Shown piece after piece: positions 1 to 9,923 of a stretch of DNA of 21,374 bases. The stretch is taken from contig QANT01004438.1 in NCBI GenBank assembly GCA_003254885.1, forward strand, positions 1 to 21,374. Reading direction: 5' to 3'. The DNA is from Purshia tridentata (lineage: Eukaryota > Streptophyta > Magnoliopsida > Rosales > Rosaceae). The notes below the pieces were generated by a model. The model saw only the letters and a list, made by a program, of their open reading frames with translations, ran no database searches and had not been told where the DNA came from. The stretch's first letter is position 1. The number at the start of each line of letters is the position of its first letter. Position numbers and translations under genes: made by a program.

Positions 1-252
1 CAATATTACCCATTTTCAAATTTTTTTTCACAAAATTTCTTCCTGATTTATTCAATTAAATTTACAAAACAAAAATAAATAAAAAATAGCTGCACTTCAC
101 CAACCAATTGGGTGGGTTTTATATTTATTTATTCTTTTTACAATTGAGGGAAAAATGAAATATAAGGTTAGGAATGGGTGGCTATGCATATTTTTAAGCT
201 TCAAAGTTATAGTAAAATATCTGACAAAAAAAAGTTAGACTTATATATCAAA

Positions 253-470
253 ATGAAATAACAGCATCAAACAAGCCAAACATATGCTTCATACAATCAT
301 CAAGCAATTATTAACAATTTTCTTTGGATGAATAGTTGCATTCTGGAATATCGATCTGAGAGAAAGCAGAGCTTTTATAATTATTACTAAACAGCAGACA
401 ATACCATATAAAGATTCAAAACTGGAACTTAAGAAATAATTAACAGAAGAAATATGGAACGCCTAAAATA
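253..470. repeat. Diverged direct repeat, copy 1 of EC1 3'-flank duplication
   Basis: This stretch matches 904-1121 in the same orientation. Shared blocks in the same order are ACAGCATCAAA, GAGCAATT/AAGCAATT, CTTTTATAATTATTACT, ACAGCAGAC, CAAAACTGGAA, TAACAGA and a CCTAAA end. Small indels separate the blocks. Copy 2 ends about 40 bases from the EC1 stop codon, so the repeat probably arose by duplication of EC1 3'-UTR or 3'-flank sequence. I found no EC1 coding remnant beside copy 1. Confidence 0.7.
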
Positions 471-903
471 GGAAAAAAAAAAAACAAAAGAAAAATATAT
501 ATATAAGAAAGGAAAGGGAAATTTGACATGTTCCATAATTCACTGAATTCAAATTTGATTTACCTTCTAATTGTACTTACTCCTTACCTTCTAGATGGAA
601 GACATTTGTGGTGGTCAGCAACACGTGGCAACTTTTGGAAATAATAATTGCACCATGCATACGTGTTACTCACCTTTCAATAAAATTCAAAACATTTCTT
701 CCTGTTTAATTGACTGCCAATCATTTTTTCAAATCCACCTTCTAGAGACGGAGGTCTGATTTGGATGAGTCAAAAAATGAAATATTTTCAAACGGGGTAG
801 GGAAGTAATTTGGCCGGGGTATATTTAGAAGCTCCCAATGTCCAAAAGCGTCTACATAGTTTTAGTAGTATTCTTTCCACCATATTTTCGAATACCACAT
901 TTT

Positions 904-1121
904 ATGAAATTAACAGCATCAAATTAATTATGCATCATGTCAACTAACGAGCAATTGTTAATAATTTTTTGTTTTTCTTTTTATTCTGGGCAATATGAAA
1001 GATAGCATAGCTTTTATAATTATTACTCAACAGCAGACGTACGACACCATACCAGCTAGAAAACATCAAAACTGGAAAGGAATAACTAACAGATCAACCA
1101 AAAGAAAGACCTAAACATTAA
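904..1121. repeat. Diverged direct repeat, copy 2 (EC1 3' UTR/flank)
   Basis: Partner of 253-470, lying just beyond the EC1 stop on the minus strand. It is likely transcribed as the 3' UTR of that gene, although no polyadenylation site can be fixed from sequence alone. Confidence 0.65.
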
Positions 1122-1162
1122 AGCCCGACATGATCAAACATTATTCAGCAACTACTAATTAA

Positions 1163-1585
1163 TTAAGCCAACTTCGTGGAATTGGGCAGAGGAGCCGGAG
1201 CTGGAGGAGCAGAAGTAGTAGTGGTTGTAGCGCCGGCGGCGGCGGCATCACAGTAGCCAAGTAATATGTTACCCTCTTCCGCCGTGAAGCCTAGTGAAGT
1301 AAGCATTGCCGGCCAGCAGTTACGTGTGATAATACCAATGGCTTTGCAGCAGTCAGGCCCAATGTCAGCCTGGCCGTTGAGGAAAAATGCAATAATCTCA
1401 TTTGAACAAGATTTCAGCTCCATCAGTGCATTCCAGCAATCCACCAGTGGGCCTTCGCCGCCACCGCCTCCACCGCCGCTGTTTGTTTTGACCCTGTCGG
1501 TGATGGGAATGGCAGTTGCATGGTTTGCCATGATGAGACAGGTGAGTGTGATCGCCAGGAAATTAGCCACGTTTTTGGAAGCCAT
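1163..1585 (-). CDS. EC1: Egg cell-secreted protein 1-like (EC1 family, prolamin-like domain)
   Basis: This single-exon gene encodes 140 aa. Residues 1 to about 25 form a hydrophobic signal peptide ending ATA-I. A seven-glycine linker (37-43) follows, then the cysteine-rich prolamin-like domain (about 48-113). Its six cysteines are C50, C60, C79, C80, C90 and C112, with the family landmarks DCWNAL, PDCCKAI, CWPAML, SLGFT and GYC. The C-terminal tail is low complexity (Ala, Thr and Pro rich). In Arabidopsis, EC1 proteins are stored in egg-cell vesicles, are released when sperm arrive, and activate the sperm so that the fusogen HAP2/GCS1 moves to the surface. That role is transferred from the family. 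The length, lack of introns and Cys spacing fit EC1 rather than a lipid-transfer protein. A TATA box lies 113 bases upstream. The gene is divergent from the WD40 gene at 2958. Confidence 0.92.
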   Translation of the reverse strand: MASKNVANFLAITLTCLIMANHATAIPITDRVKTNSGGGGGGGEGPLVDCWNALMELKSCSNEIIAFFLNGQADIGPDCCKAIGIITRNCWPAMLTSLGFTAEEGNILLGYCDAAAAGATTTTTSAPPAPAPLPNSTKLA

Positions 1586-1697
1586 GCTACTTTTTCTTGT
1601 ATTGTGATGTGTTGGGTTTTGTAATGTGAGTGTGTGAGAATTTAGAGGCTGAGTGAAGAATATAGTTGATGATGGACTGATGAGGGTTTGGGATGTT

Positions 1698-1705
1698 ATT
1701 TTATA
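1698..1705 (-). promoter_or_regulatory. TATA box of the EC1-like gene
   Basis: On the minus strand this reads TATAAAAT and lies 113 bases upstream of the EC1 ATG. That leaves room for a 5' UTR of about 80 bases. It is the only good TATA match close to that start. Confidence 0.6.
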
Positions 1706-2837
1706 GTGAAGGTGAGGGCCGTTAGGGAAAGGAGTGGACTGCTAGAACTTAATTAAGGTGGTAAAGTGGTTTTATGCATGATTATGTGGTTTAATTGTGT
1801 TTAATCAAAAGGGTAATTAAGTGTTAACGGCAGCCAATTGAAGCCTGATGGCTTTCCAGGACAATTACTGATTGGGAAGCCTTAAGGTCAATAGCTGAGT
1901 CTGAAAAGGGCTTGATATTTTACCAACTAATCAGCCAATCAATCAGCTGCACTACCCATTAATCCGCGAATTACGAATCCCTCAGTAGTATATTTTAGTA
2001 TAATAGTGTGACTATCCCATTGTGACTTTGTGATTGCATGAAGTTCACAAGAAATTAAAAATTTTTAAGATCAGTTTAAAATAATAGATTCAGACTTGTG
2101 TCCTAAACTCTTACAACGTATAGAATAAACATTAAAATCTAAGCTTATATTAGAACCGAAACACCAAAAATAAACAACAAATGAAATAAGCATATTTTAA
2201 CCGAGTAAAAGTTTTTTCATTGGTCATGAATCACAATTAAGTTTGAAGATTAAAAAATTATTTGAGTGATCGATACACGACTTCCTCTCATACATATGTA
2301 ATTGGCACCTGCCTCCATATGTGTGAGAGAGTTCGGTTGCTAAGTGGTCTTTCACCAGAATCGATCACCATTGTAGAGGCCAGTCATCATGCCGGTCTCT
2401 TCCATTATAGTCTATATATCTTTTTTCATCAAAGGGTTGGTTTTTTTTATAAAATTTTTAGTATTTAAATTTGGCTCTTGTCATAATTAGGTACATTTAT
2501 TTTAATTTTATACCTAAAATTTTATTTTGTTCAAATTAATATATAATATAGGGTGCTTTAATTTTAGTCGATCCAATATAATGTCAAAGCCAAGGACATT
2601 TTAGTCGATCCATGTAATAATATGATACACTGAGTAGATACGATAATTTTTGTGAACGTCATATTCTTACTTTTGTGAAGTGAGTAGGTACCATAGTTTT
2701 TCTCAAAAAAACAAGAGGAGTGGATATAATATTTTGAGTGTACTAATCAAATTCAAATCGAAGGATGCATATAGAATTGACCCAACCCACTAATCCACTA
2801 TGTGCCCATGCGACACAGCCCGATCCATCCTTTGTTT
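1706..2837. other. Intergenic region between divergent EC1 and WD40 genes
   Basis: About 1.1 kb of AT-rich DNA that should carry the EC1 upstream regulatory region. The short open frames here (for example 2262-2468) show no domain, no codon bias and no homology I recognise. I see no clear element. Confidence 0.5.
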
Positions 2838-2866
2838 TGGGCCCAGCCCAAATTTTGCTTACGTCA
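2838..2866 (+). promoter_or_regulatory. Site II-like (TGGGCC) and ACGTCA motifs upstream of the WD40 gene
   Basis: TGGGCCCAGCCCA (2838-2850) contains overlapping TGGGCC/GGCCCA site II motifs, which bind TCP factors and are common in TATA-less promoters of plant housekeeping genes. ACGTCA (2861-2866) is a bZIP-type core. They lie about 90-120 bases before the ATG at 2958, and I see no TATA box, which fits a constitutively expressed gene. Function is inferred from motif and position only. Confidence 0.5.
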
Positions 2867-2957
2867 CGAGAAAATTTTCAGTTCGTACTTGGCAGGAACA
2901 CAGCAATTGGCGCCCTAAAGAAGCAGCGAAGAGGTTACCAAAGAGAAGGAGATTCAG

Positions 2958-5542
2958 ATGAGCGTCTCCGATCTGCCAAAGAAGGAAGCGAACGTGCTGA
3001 GAGGGCACGAGGGCGCAGTATTAGCAGCGAGGTTCAACGGCGACGGCAATTACTGCCTCAGCTGCGGCAAAGACCGAACCATCAGACTCTGGAACCCCCA
3101 CCGAGGTATCCACATCAAGACCTACAAGTCCCATGGCCGCGAAGTCCGCGATGTCCACGTCACCTCGTAACTACCCATCTCCGTTTTTGAACTTTTGTGT
3201 TGAATTTTTCACTACCCAATTTCCCAATTCATTGATTAATAGGGAATTTTTCACCATCCAATTACCCAATTCATTGATTAATACTGAATTTTTATTAACA
3301 CCCAATTGCCCAATTCATTGATTCATGTGACCTTTTGGGTTTGTAGTGACAACTCTAAATTGTGTTCGGGTGGTGGCGATAGACAAATCTTGTACTGGGA
3401 TGTGGCGACAGGTCGCGTCATTCGAAAGTTTCGGGGCCACGATGGAGGGGTGAATGCTGTGAAGTTCAGTGAGTATGCGTCTGTTGTTGTCTCAGCTGGC
3501 TATGATCAATCTCTGCGTGCTTGGGACTGCAGGTCTCACAGCACTGAGCCAATTCAGGTTAGGATTGTTATTGCTATTTTAATTCGTCTTCTTTTTCTTT
3601 ATTTGTTTGTAATTGCTTGTTTTTTAATTTTGTTGGTAATTTGCAGATCATTGACACATTTACGGATAGTGTAATGTCTGTTTGCTTAACAAAGACTGAA
3701 ATTATCGGTGGAAGTGTTGATGGAACTGTACGAACATTTGACATTCGAATGGGGAGGTATATTGCAATGTTGTGAAAACCCACATGTTTATTTAAGCTAT
3801 ATTGTATAGTGTCTCTGTAAAAGAGAATGTTAAACGACCTCTTTTTATGCTAAACTTATATGCTCAAAATTTTAATTAGATAATTTGGGTGAGGTAATGG
3901 TGATGTTGTTTAATGATGTGTTACATAGAGAACTATCCGATGACTTTGGACAACCTGTCAACTGTATCTCAATGTCAAATGATGGTAATTGCATATTAGC
4001 CAGTTGCTTGGATTCGACTTTACGGCTTCTCGACAGGTAAATACTTTTGATATCACTTACTTTAGACATTTACCTAGTTTCATTTGCACACCCCTTCACT
4101 AATTATTTCCTGTGATAGGTCTTCTGGTGAATTACTTCAAGAATACAGAGGACATACTTGTAAGGTTGGTTCGCAGATTTGTTATTTCTGGCTTTTGGCA
4201 CTCTGTCATGGTTCCTTTGCTATTTTACAATTCAGATATACATTCTACTTTTGTTTTTTTGTTTTGGTTGGTGGAAGTTCTTTTGATATATTGGTTACTT
4301 ATGTGTTCAATATGTTATATGTAACATTGCATAATGCGCACTTTTCTATACTTGTCATGGCATTCTGTAGTGATCTCGCAATATTTTACACAGGGTACTT
4401 GTAATATTTTGACTGTCTTGTTCATGAGTTCTTATCATTTCAATTGGTTGTTTCTATATCAGTCTTACAAATTGGACTGCTGCCTTACCAACACTGATGC
4501 TCATGTTACTGGTGGATCTGAGGATGGTTTCATTTTCTTCTGGGACCTGGTAGATGCATCTGTGGCATCAAGTTTCCAAGCTCATGCATCTGTGGTAAAG
4601 CCGGTTTTTCCTTTCTATGCATTGTGGTGTTTCTTTCAAAATGATGCTAAATATATGTTCCTAATGTCCCTGCTACTTAAACACACTAATTCTTTTCAGT
4701 AGGTTTTTACTTCTACAGATCTATTAATCTATTGTTTGGGGGGTGTCATAATAGCCTATTGATGGATAGTAGTCCTCTCTGTTGAAAATTCCTCCCCTCC
4801 CATGAAATTAACTAGACCCTATTTCTAGTTGGAGAGGCGCCTTGACTGTGAAGTGGCTGTGTGGAGGTCTTAAATTATAAACAAAGTACTCCTAGTTGTC
4901 TTCATAACCAAATATTATTGCATATATATACAATAATTAGATGATTGTCGGACACTTCTAACATGCTACTGGAAATAGCAATCACAGGCAATAGTTTTTC
5001 GGGGGCTACACCCAAAATCATTACTATCACTGGCTTCTTATAGTAAATTCCACAATAACCTGAATCTTAATTGGCCCTGCTTCTGGTAATAGTAAGATTT
5101 TATGTATATGCTTTTTAGGTGAGATCGTACAAAAGTCGGAAAATCAAATTAGACTTTGTTAATGAATATGGAAGTCCAGGGAAAACTTAGACTAAATTTT
5201 TGACGTGAAACTGATCCTTTGTGAAATGTTAGTAGTTTACCTGTCTGAAAAATTTCCCATTCTTTTCTTACATATGAATTGTTATGTGCTCACTGCTCAC
5301 CTTCTGTTCTGGGTCGAGTACTATTGTTGAAATACTTTATTTTGTGAAGATGTTAAAGTATAGATTTCCCCTTGATGACTGGTTTTTGATTAATATGTGA
5401 ACAACCATGCTTGTAGAAAGTTCCTTGCTCTAAAAGCTTGAGAGATTTTCTTTGACAGGTAACAAGTGTCAGCTATCACCCAAAGGACAATTGCATGATA
5501 AGTTCTTCTGTTGATGGCACTATCAAGGTGTGGAAGACATGA
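2958..5542 (+). CDS. WDR83: WD40 repeat protein, WDR83/MORG1 homologue (7 exons, 299 aa)
   Basis: The exons read as 2958-3166, 3347-3557, 3647-3756, 3929-4036, 4119-4164, 4463-4594 and 5459-5542. All introns are GT-AG and join in frame, giving 299 aa. The product is one seven-bladed WD40 propeller with no extra domain. GH or H-turn starts are seen at LRGHEGAV, YKSHGREV, FRGHDGGV, YRGHTC and FQAHASVV. Blade ends are IRLWN, ILYWD, LRAWD, VRTFD, LRLLD, IFFWD and IKVWK. Blade order and length match the plant homologue of animal WDR83 (MORG1), a scaffold linked to MAP-kinase signalling and also found in spliceosomes. Its exact plant role is not shown by the sequence. The ATG is followed at once by the conserved N-terminal start of blade 1. 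Intron 1 carries a short tandem repeat, and intron 6 is the longest (864 bases). Confidence 0.93.
3201..3326 (+). repeat. Three-copy minisatellite of about 43 bp in intron 1 of the WD40 gene
   Basis: Three tandem units (about 3201-3240, 3241-3282 and 3283-3326) each hold GAATTTTT, then a CCAATT variant, then CCCAATTCATTGATT. The shared core begins at 3223, 3265 and 3309, giving periods of 42 and 44 bases. The repeat ends about 20 bases before the intron 1 acceptor at 3346. Confidence 0.85.
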
Positions 5543-6239
5543 CAACATAATCAATTAAGCAACTCAACCTATGCTGCAATGTGGATTAGCTATCTTGCCC
5601 TGCTCATATTTTCCAGTGAGTATTCTACTATTTGAAGGACTAAATGCATTTTCAAGCACCTTGTGCTGAAATTACATTCGGATTATAGAATTGAATCTGA
5701 CTGGTTGTTATATGTTTTCCTGTGTTTTTATCAAGTACTCTAATTAATGTATGAAAGTTAACATGAATTTCAAGTATACTGGTATATAGAAATTGAAACA
5801 AACACATTCTCTCTATGAATGGGAATTTCCCTTGTTTTTCTAGTCTACCGAGTAGGAAATGGTGCTCCTGGGGTAGTCAAAGACTCAAACTACAGATTGA
5901 ATCTTATTTTGCGCATTTTACCTCAAATCCATTACAAAGGCAGTTTGGTGATCCATGACATTCAATGCAGAACACGTGTTGAGGCATAGTGGCAAAATTC
6001 TTGGGTTGTGGATAATTTTCAGCGCTCCTAGAATAGTCCTGTTGATATTTTCAATGTTTTACTTGCTGTAAAATTAATAATTCTTAGGGTGAGTCATGTA
6101 TGAATCAATGAAGTACTGGCACATCATTTGGGATTTATGTAGCTTTTAATTTTTCTTTAATTCCTTATTTCATAAAGAGAGGGTTGTTTGGAAATACTGG
6201 CTTGATCTTGGAAGCAATTTTGAATTGCAAGAAAAAGAA
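5543..6239 (+). other. 3' UTR and downstream flank of the WD40 gene
   Basis: The stop codon of the WD40 gene is at 5540-5542. The following T-rich sequence probably includes its 3' UTR, but no single polyadenylation signal stands out. I found no other gene or repeat here. Confidence 0.45.
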
Positions 6240-6390
6240 AAGAAAAGTGTCACTGAGGCAAGCAAAAGTGTCACTGATGAGATAAAAAAGTGTCTGGCCC
6301 CCAAGAAATGTGGATTGCATGCAAAGCCTTGGCATTGTTCAATGCTGGCTTCGACAACGTCCCAAAGATCTTTAGCCATCAACGATTCTG
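6240..6390 (-). pseudogene. Inverted relic of the gag-like (DUF4219) first exon
   Basis: Read on the minus strand, this encodes LMAKDLWDVVEAS followed directly by NAKALHAIHIS and a GPDTF/LS segment. These two blocks match the first exon of the gene at 9924 (LMAEDLWEVVEAS and NAKALHTIQIS). The roughly 25 residues between them in that gene are missing. A frame change then brings in the region matching LIRDI, and the remaining frame is unrelated. A short tandem duplication (AAAAGTGTCACTGA repeated, about 6242-6280) lies at its end. It has lost any complete domain and is on the opposite strand to its relatives, so I call it a dead fragment. Confidence 0.75.
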
Positions 6391-7226
6391 CAACGTATGA
6401 ACAATAACGAGTTTCACTTATGGTTGCCAATTCATTGACATAAAATTTGAAATTTCCAAATGAAGGATAAATAGGATTATGGAAGTAGAGATAAACCTAG
6501 AGGCTTACAATGATAAAACTTTAAGTTTTGGGGATAATTTTCTGTTTATTTGATTCTTCGCATACAGCGGAATTATATAGAGATACATACCCTCGTATAT
6601 ACAAGTATGGTAAGTAGCTAAGTCAACTACACAAATCAAGCTATGCTAGCCCAATTCTCACTATAATAACTACACAGTTGACTCACTTCAACAGTACGTA
6701 GTCCAAGTCCAGCTTAATAGCTCCAGCACACACCAGACCTGGATACAAACGAAACGCCTAGAATTAAACAACAACATCCCTTCTTTCTAGTAAATTGTAT
6801 AAGCAAGTCAACCAACATGATTAGGGTTCACATGGCCAACTGTAAACGAATGAGCATCTTCTTAAGTAAAGTTTTTATTTATTTATTTATTGGCGTCAAG
6901 TCATTGTATAATTTTCTGATTAACAAGTGGCAGTCTTTATGGCTGCCTTCTATTTTCCAGTTGGAACAACGTGCGATTTGTTGTTAGTTTATTTATATAT
7001 TAGGAGAAGTTTTGATTTTCTTTTTCTTTTGACTTTGCTTAATTAATATCAAGTCTTTCTTTAATTTCTGATTTACAACTTGCAATTTCTTAATTATTTA
7101 CATGGGAAGTTTGAATCATCACATACAAGCTGAACCTTTTTTTTTTTTTNTTTTTTTGAGAAGCCCATCTCAAAGTGTGAGTGTTTATACTTTGTTTCTG
7201 GATAATTAAATTGATCGAAGTACAGA
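6391..7226. other. Intergenic AT-rich region with an assembly N
   Basis: No gene seen. The stretch includes a poly-T run (about 7137-7157) interrupted by an ambiguous base at 7150. The last 60 or so bases resemble the 5' UTR of the gene at 9924 (GTGAGTG-TTTAT block, then TAAATTGA and an ACAGA/GA start context), so the duplication that made the copy at 7227 included 5' flank. Confidence 0.5.
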
Positions 7227-7533
7227 TTGAACATGGAAGCTACAGTGATTCCCAGTGCAATTGTTCTTCAAGTCCTGAACCAAAAAAACTATGAGGACTG
7301 GAGCGTACGAGTCAAAACCTACTTGTTGGGTGAAGATCTTTGGGACGTTGTGGAAGCCACCGCTGAAGCTCCGAAGCACGAAAATGATGAAGCTAAATTT
7401 GTGGATTGGAAGAAGAAAAATGCCAAGGCTTTGCATGCCATACAGATTTCCTGCGGGCAACGTGACCAAAGTATGGCCAAAATTGCTTGGGATACTTTGG
7501 CTGCAAAGTTCAACCCAGTACTACCAAATAGCC

Positions 7534-7583
<50 letters not shown>
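7227..7583 (+). pseudogene. Truncated copy of the gag-like (DUF4219/UBN2) first exon
   Basis: The frame starts MEATVIPSAIVLQVLN and follows the first exon of the 9924 gene through NYEDWS, KTYLLGEDLWDVVEA, NAKALHAIQISCG and AKIAWDTLAAKFNP. Relative to that exon it lacks six residues after ISCG (the segment ending LIRD) and about 10 bases at the 3' end, including the GGGGGAACAG before the donor. After that it runs into a CT microsatellite, which only yields a Ser-Leu repeat. The remaining GTAC could act as a donor, but the phase would then not fit the downstream exons. No ankyrin or PGG exon follows before the next copy. A short expressed protein of the gag-like domain alone cannot be excluded. 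Confidence 0.75.
7538..7583 (+). repeat. (TC)n microsatellite
   Basis: About 23 uninterrupted TC units followed by CCCTCCCTCC. It sits exactly where the duplicated first exon loses similarity to its intact relative, so it marks or caused the truncation. Confidence 0.97.
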
Positions 7584-7587
<4 letters not shown>

Positions 7588-7818
7588 CCTCCTGTATACA
7601 TATATCAAATCAAAATAATGAATGAATTAAGTAGGACCAGTTCTGACTTATTACTATTAGTTTGGCCTTTATTTTATTTCTGTAGCCATAATTAATGATC
7701 CGAAGCTTGTAGTTTTATAGGTCTACAACTTTTAAGAACAAACTCGATTTTCCAAAAATTTGGTAGGCAAAAAAGTTGCAGGGGAAATAGATAGAAATTG
7801 AATGGTTCCCGGAGATTA

Positions 7819-9418
7819 GAACATCTCTAAAAGACTTTAACAAAATCACTTTTTAAATTCACATTTGATAATTTATGTGGCAATTGGAAAAGTGATATTT
7901 GCTACTTAAATTTTTTACTCTCCAAAAAACTCTTCTAATTTTAAATATTTGTATCTATTCTATACACTAATATTTATATTTTTTTATGCACTAATTATTT
8001 GTATTTATTCTAAGCAATACTTATTTTTAAAGTTTAATTTATTCAATTGAAATTTCTTATTAAAGGAAAGAGAATAAAAAATGTATAGGAAATATAAACA
8101 AAATTAAATATCATTAATATTTGAAGAGAGGAGAGAGAGTCCTAGATATGAAGAGAGAGAAATTGAATTGTCAATTTTAGATTCACTTTGAAAGGTCTCT
8201 TGGAGCCCAAAATACTCTTCTCTCTTTTTAAAAAATGAAAAATTCTTGTATAAACTATTCTTAAGCCACAATTAATGCTTGCATTTAGTCTTAAGCCACT
8301 GCATTTAGTTTGTTTATTTTGAAGCCATTATCTTTTACTTTAATTACTTTGATTAATATTACAACTTGCATAGTAAATTAACTATGCTATTCAATGGGAA
8401 CAGAGTTGGAAATGGGTCCAACACGGTGACATAAAAATCAACGCACACAGAAGGCTGAGATCAACTCCTTCTTCATCCTATAATAGATTTTCAGGTTGAT
8501 TTTTTTTTTTGGTTTCATTTTCAAATTTTATATTTTATATTCTATATTCTTATTTATCTAACTGCTTGTTATTTTTCAATTGCAGATTGTTTGATGAAAA
8601 TAGATTTACTACATGTATATATATTTGGATGAGAATTCTAATAAATGTTTTGAATTTTATAAGAAAGGGTCCAACCATGTATCTTTAATATTGCACAAAC
8701 CTAAAAATATCATCATGTACATAGATTGAAAGGACAAGAAGATGAAGAAAAGTGAAGTAAAAGTTCACTAACTATATACAGAAGCAGTGAGGTCTGGATG
8801 TTGGTTACCTCACTATTGTATCTAATAAATATGGCAATATTCCCATTATTAGTGCTTTGCATTCGCTGATTGATTGGGTATATACCAATCTAAGACCAAA
8901 TCTAACTATATTAGCAAAGACACATAATTTCAGTGAGAAAATAACAAAAAATATAATTTTTATGACAATCTCATGACTCTTTCATAAGAAAATAAACGTG
9001 TAACTCATTTAGAAAGTATAACTCATACTGTCATGATTTAAAGTGTAATTTTTTTATTTCTAAAGTGTAATTCTTATTGAGTTAAGATTTAGTTTTGGGT
9101 TTTTGTTGAGTTACACTTTTGTTTAATTTTTTTGTTCTAATATCATATGTCAAGAGTTACACTTTATAATTTCATAGTTTTACACTATACTTAATTTTTT
9201 TCTTAAGAATTTTTTGTTTTTGTTTTTATATTTTTATAGCTGAATTTTTTTATTACTTAAAAATGTATTTCATGGCTTCTTAATAAAAAATTATATTTGT
9301 TGTGGCTTAAAAATAAATAAATTTAAAGTTTGAGTTTATGACTAAAAAATATAATAAGTTGTGACTTATTAATAAAGTACTCAAAATTCTTCATTTGAAA
9401 AGTTTTTTAAAGATGTTC
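7819..9418. mobile_element. Candidate non-autonomous PIF/Harbinger-like element (TTA-flanked inverted ends)
   Basis: The left end reads GAACATCTCTAAAAGACTTT. The reverse complement of the right end reads GAACATCTTTAAAAAACTTT. The two ends differ at 2 of 20 positions, and weaker similarity continues inward. Each end is flanked by TTA (7816-7818 and 9419-9421), the target-site size and sequence typical of PIF/Harbinger and Tourist-type elements. The 1,600-base interior is AT-rich with no transposase frame, so any element would be non-autonomous. Short ends and AT-rich sequence leave room for chance, and nested elements are possible. Confidence 0.5.
8996..9188. repeat. Cluster of AAAGTGTAA(C/T)TC motifs in both orientations
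   Basis: At least six or seven copies or near copies of (A)AGTGTAACTC or its complement GAGTTACACTTT occur in under 200 bases. They lie near 8996, 9014, 9042, 9064, 9104, 9153 and 9176. The first four run in one direction and the last three in the other. The cluster lies inside the candidate 1.6-kb element, so it may be a subterminal transposase-binding array. That role is inferred. Confidence 0.6.
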
Positions 9419-9421
9419 TTA

Positions 9422-9923
9422 TACTGTTAAATAAATAAAAAAAGAAAGGAGGCAGGGAAGACATTTAGCATTTTCCTTTATATAAAAGGTTTAATGTATT
9501 TTTAAGAATTTCAGATTATGACCGATTTTAGAGTTGACCGCTATCACCTGATTCTCGGGACATCACACTTAGCTTATAAAATTATTAATTTCCACCCATA
9601 TTTATAAAATATACAACACTTTAATCACACCACACCACTGTCGAGTTTGAGAAAAGAACGCAGTGGGACCCATAAGGCCAAAAACAAATTTCTTTGGCAA
9701 AAGAAAAAGTAGGGTGTTTCTCTCTTTTAGACTTCTTTTTGGTTATTAAAAGAATAAATTAATTAATAAAAAGAGAAGCAGAGGACACTAAATAATTGAA
9801 GCTGGAGTAGATAAACGGCTCGGTGAAGATATATCATATCCCCAATTGAATCTGTGAGTCTGTGACTGTGAGTGGTTTATTTCGTTTGTTTAATTGTATG
9901 ATAAATTGACAGACTGAGCTAGA
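9422..9923 (+). promoter_or_regulatory. Upstream region and 5' UTR of the gag-like/ankyrin/PGG gene
   Basis: AT-rich sequence with TATA-like stretches (TATATAAAAGG at about 9479 and TTATAAAATA at about 9600), neither placed well enough to choose. The final 60 bases resemble those before the copy at 7227, so this end is probably 5' UTR. Confidence 0.35.

Larger units (their letters stand above)
1..1162. other. 3' flank of EC1 gene, no gene seen
   Basis: AT-rich non-coding DNA. No reading frame here resembles a protein I know. It should include the 3' UTR of the minus-strand EC1-like gene that ends at 1163. The one structure I can support is a diverged direct duplication (about 253-470 and 904-1121), listed separately. 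Confidence 0.6.

Noticed and set aside
1266-1607. Plus-strand frame of 113 codons
   Set aside because: It is antisense to the EC1-like gene; its proline run comes from the glycine codons of that gene. No domain.
2765-3190. Plus-strand frame of 141 codons over the start of the WD40 gene
   Set aside because: It overlaps exon 1 in another frame, is rich in Arg and Pro, and lacks any domain, while the true frame gives a clean WD40 blade.
6540-6800. LTR-like sequence (TATAGAGATACATACC, short promoter-like stretch)
   Set aside because: No TG...CA ends, target duplication, primer-binding site or second copy could be seen.
7291-7695. Second frame through the copy at 7227
   Set aside because: Shadow frame of the gag-like exon; its length comes from the TC microsatellite, which is open in more than one frame.
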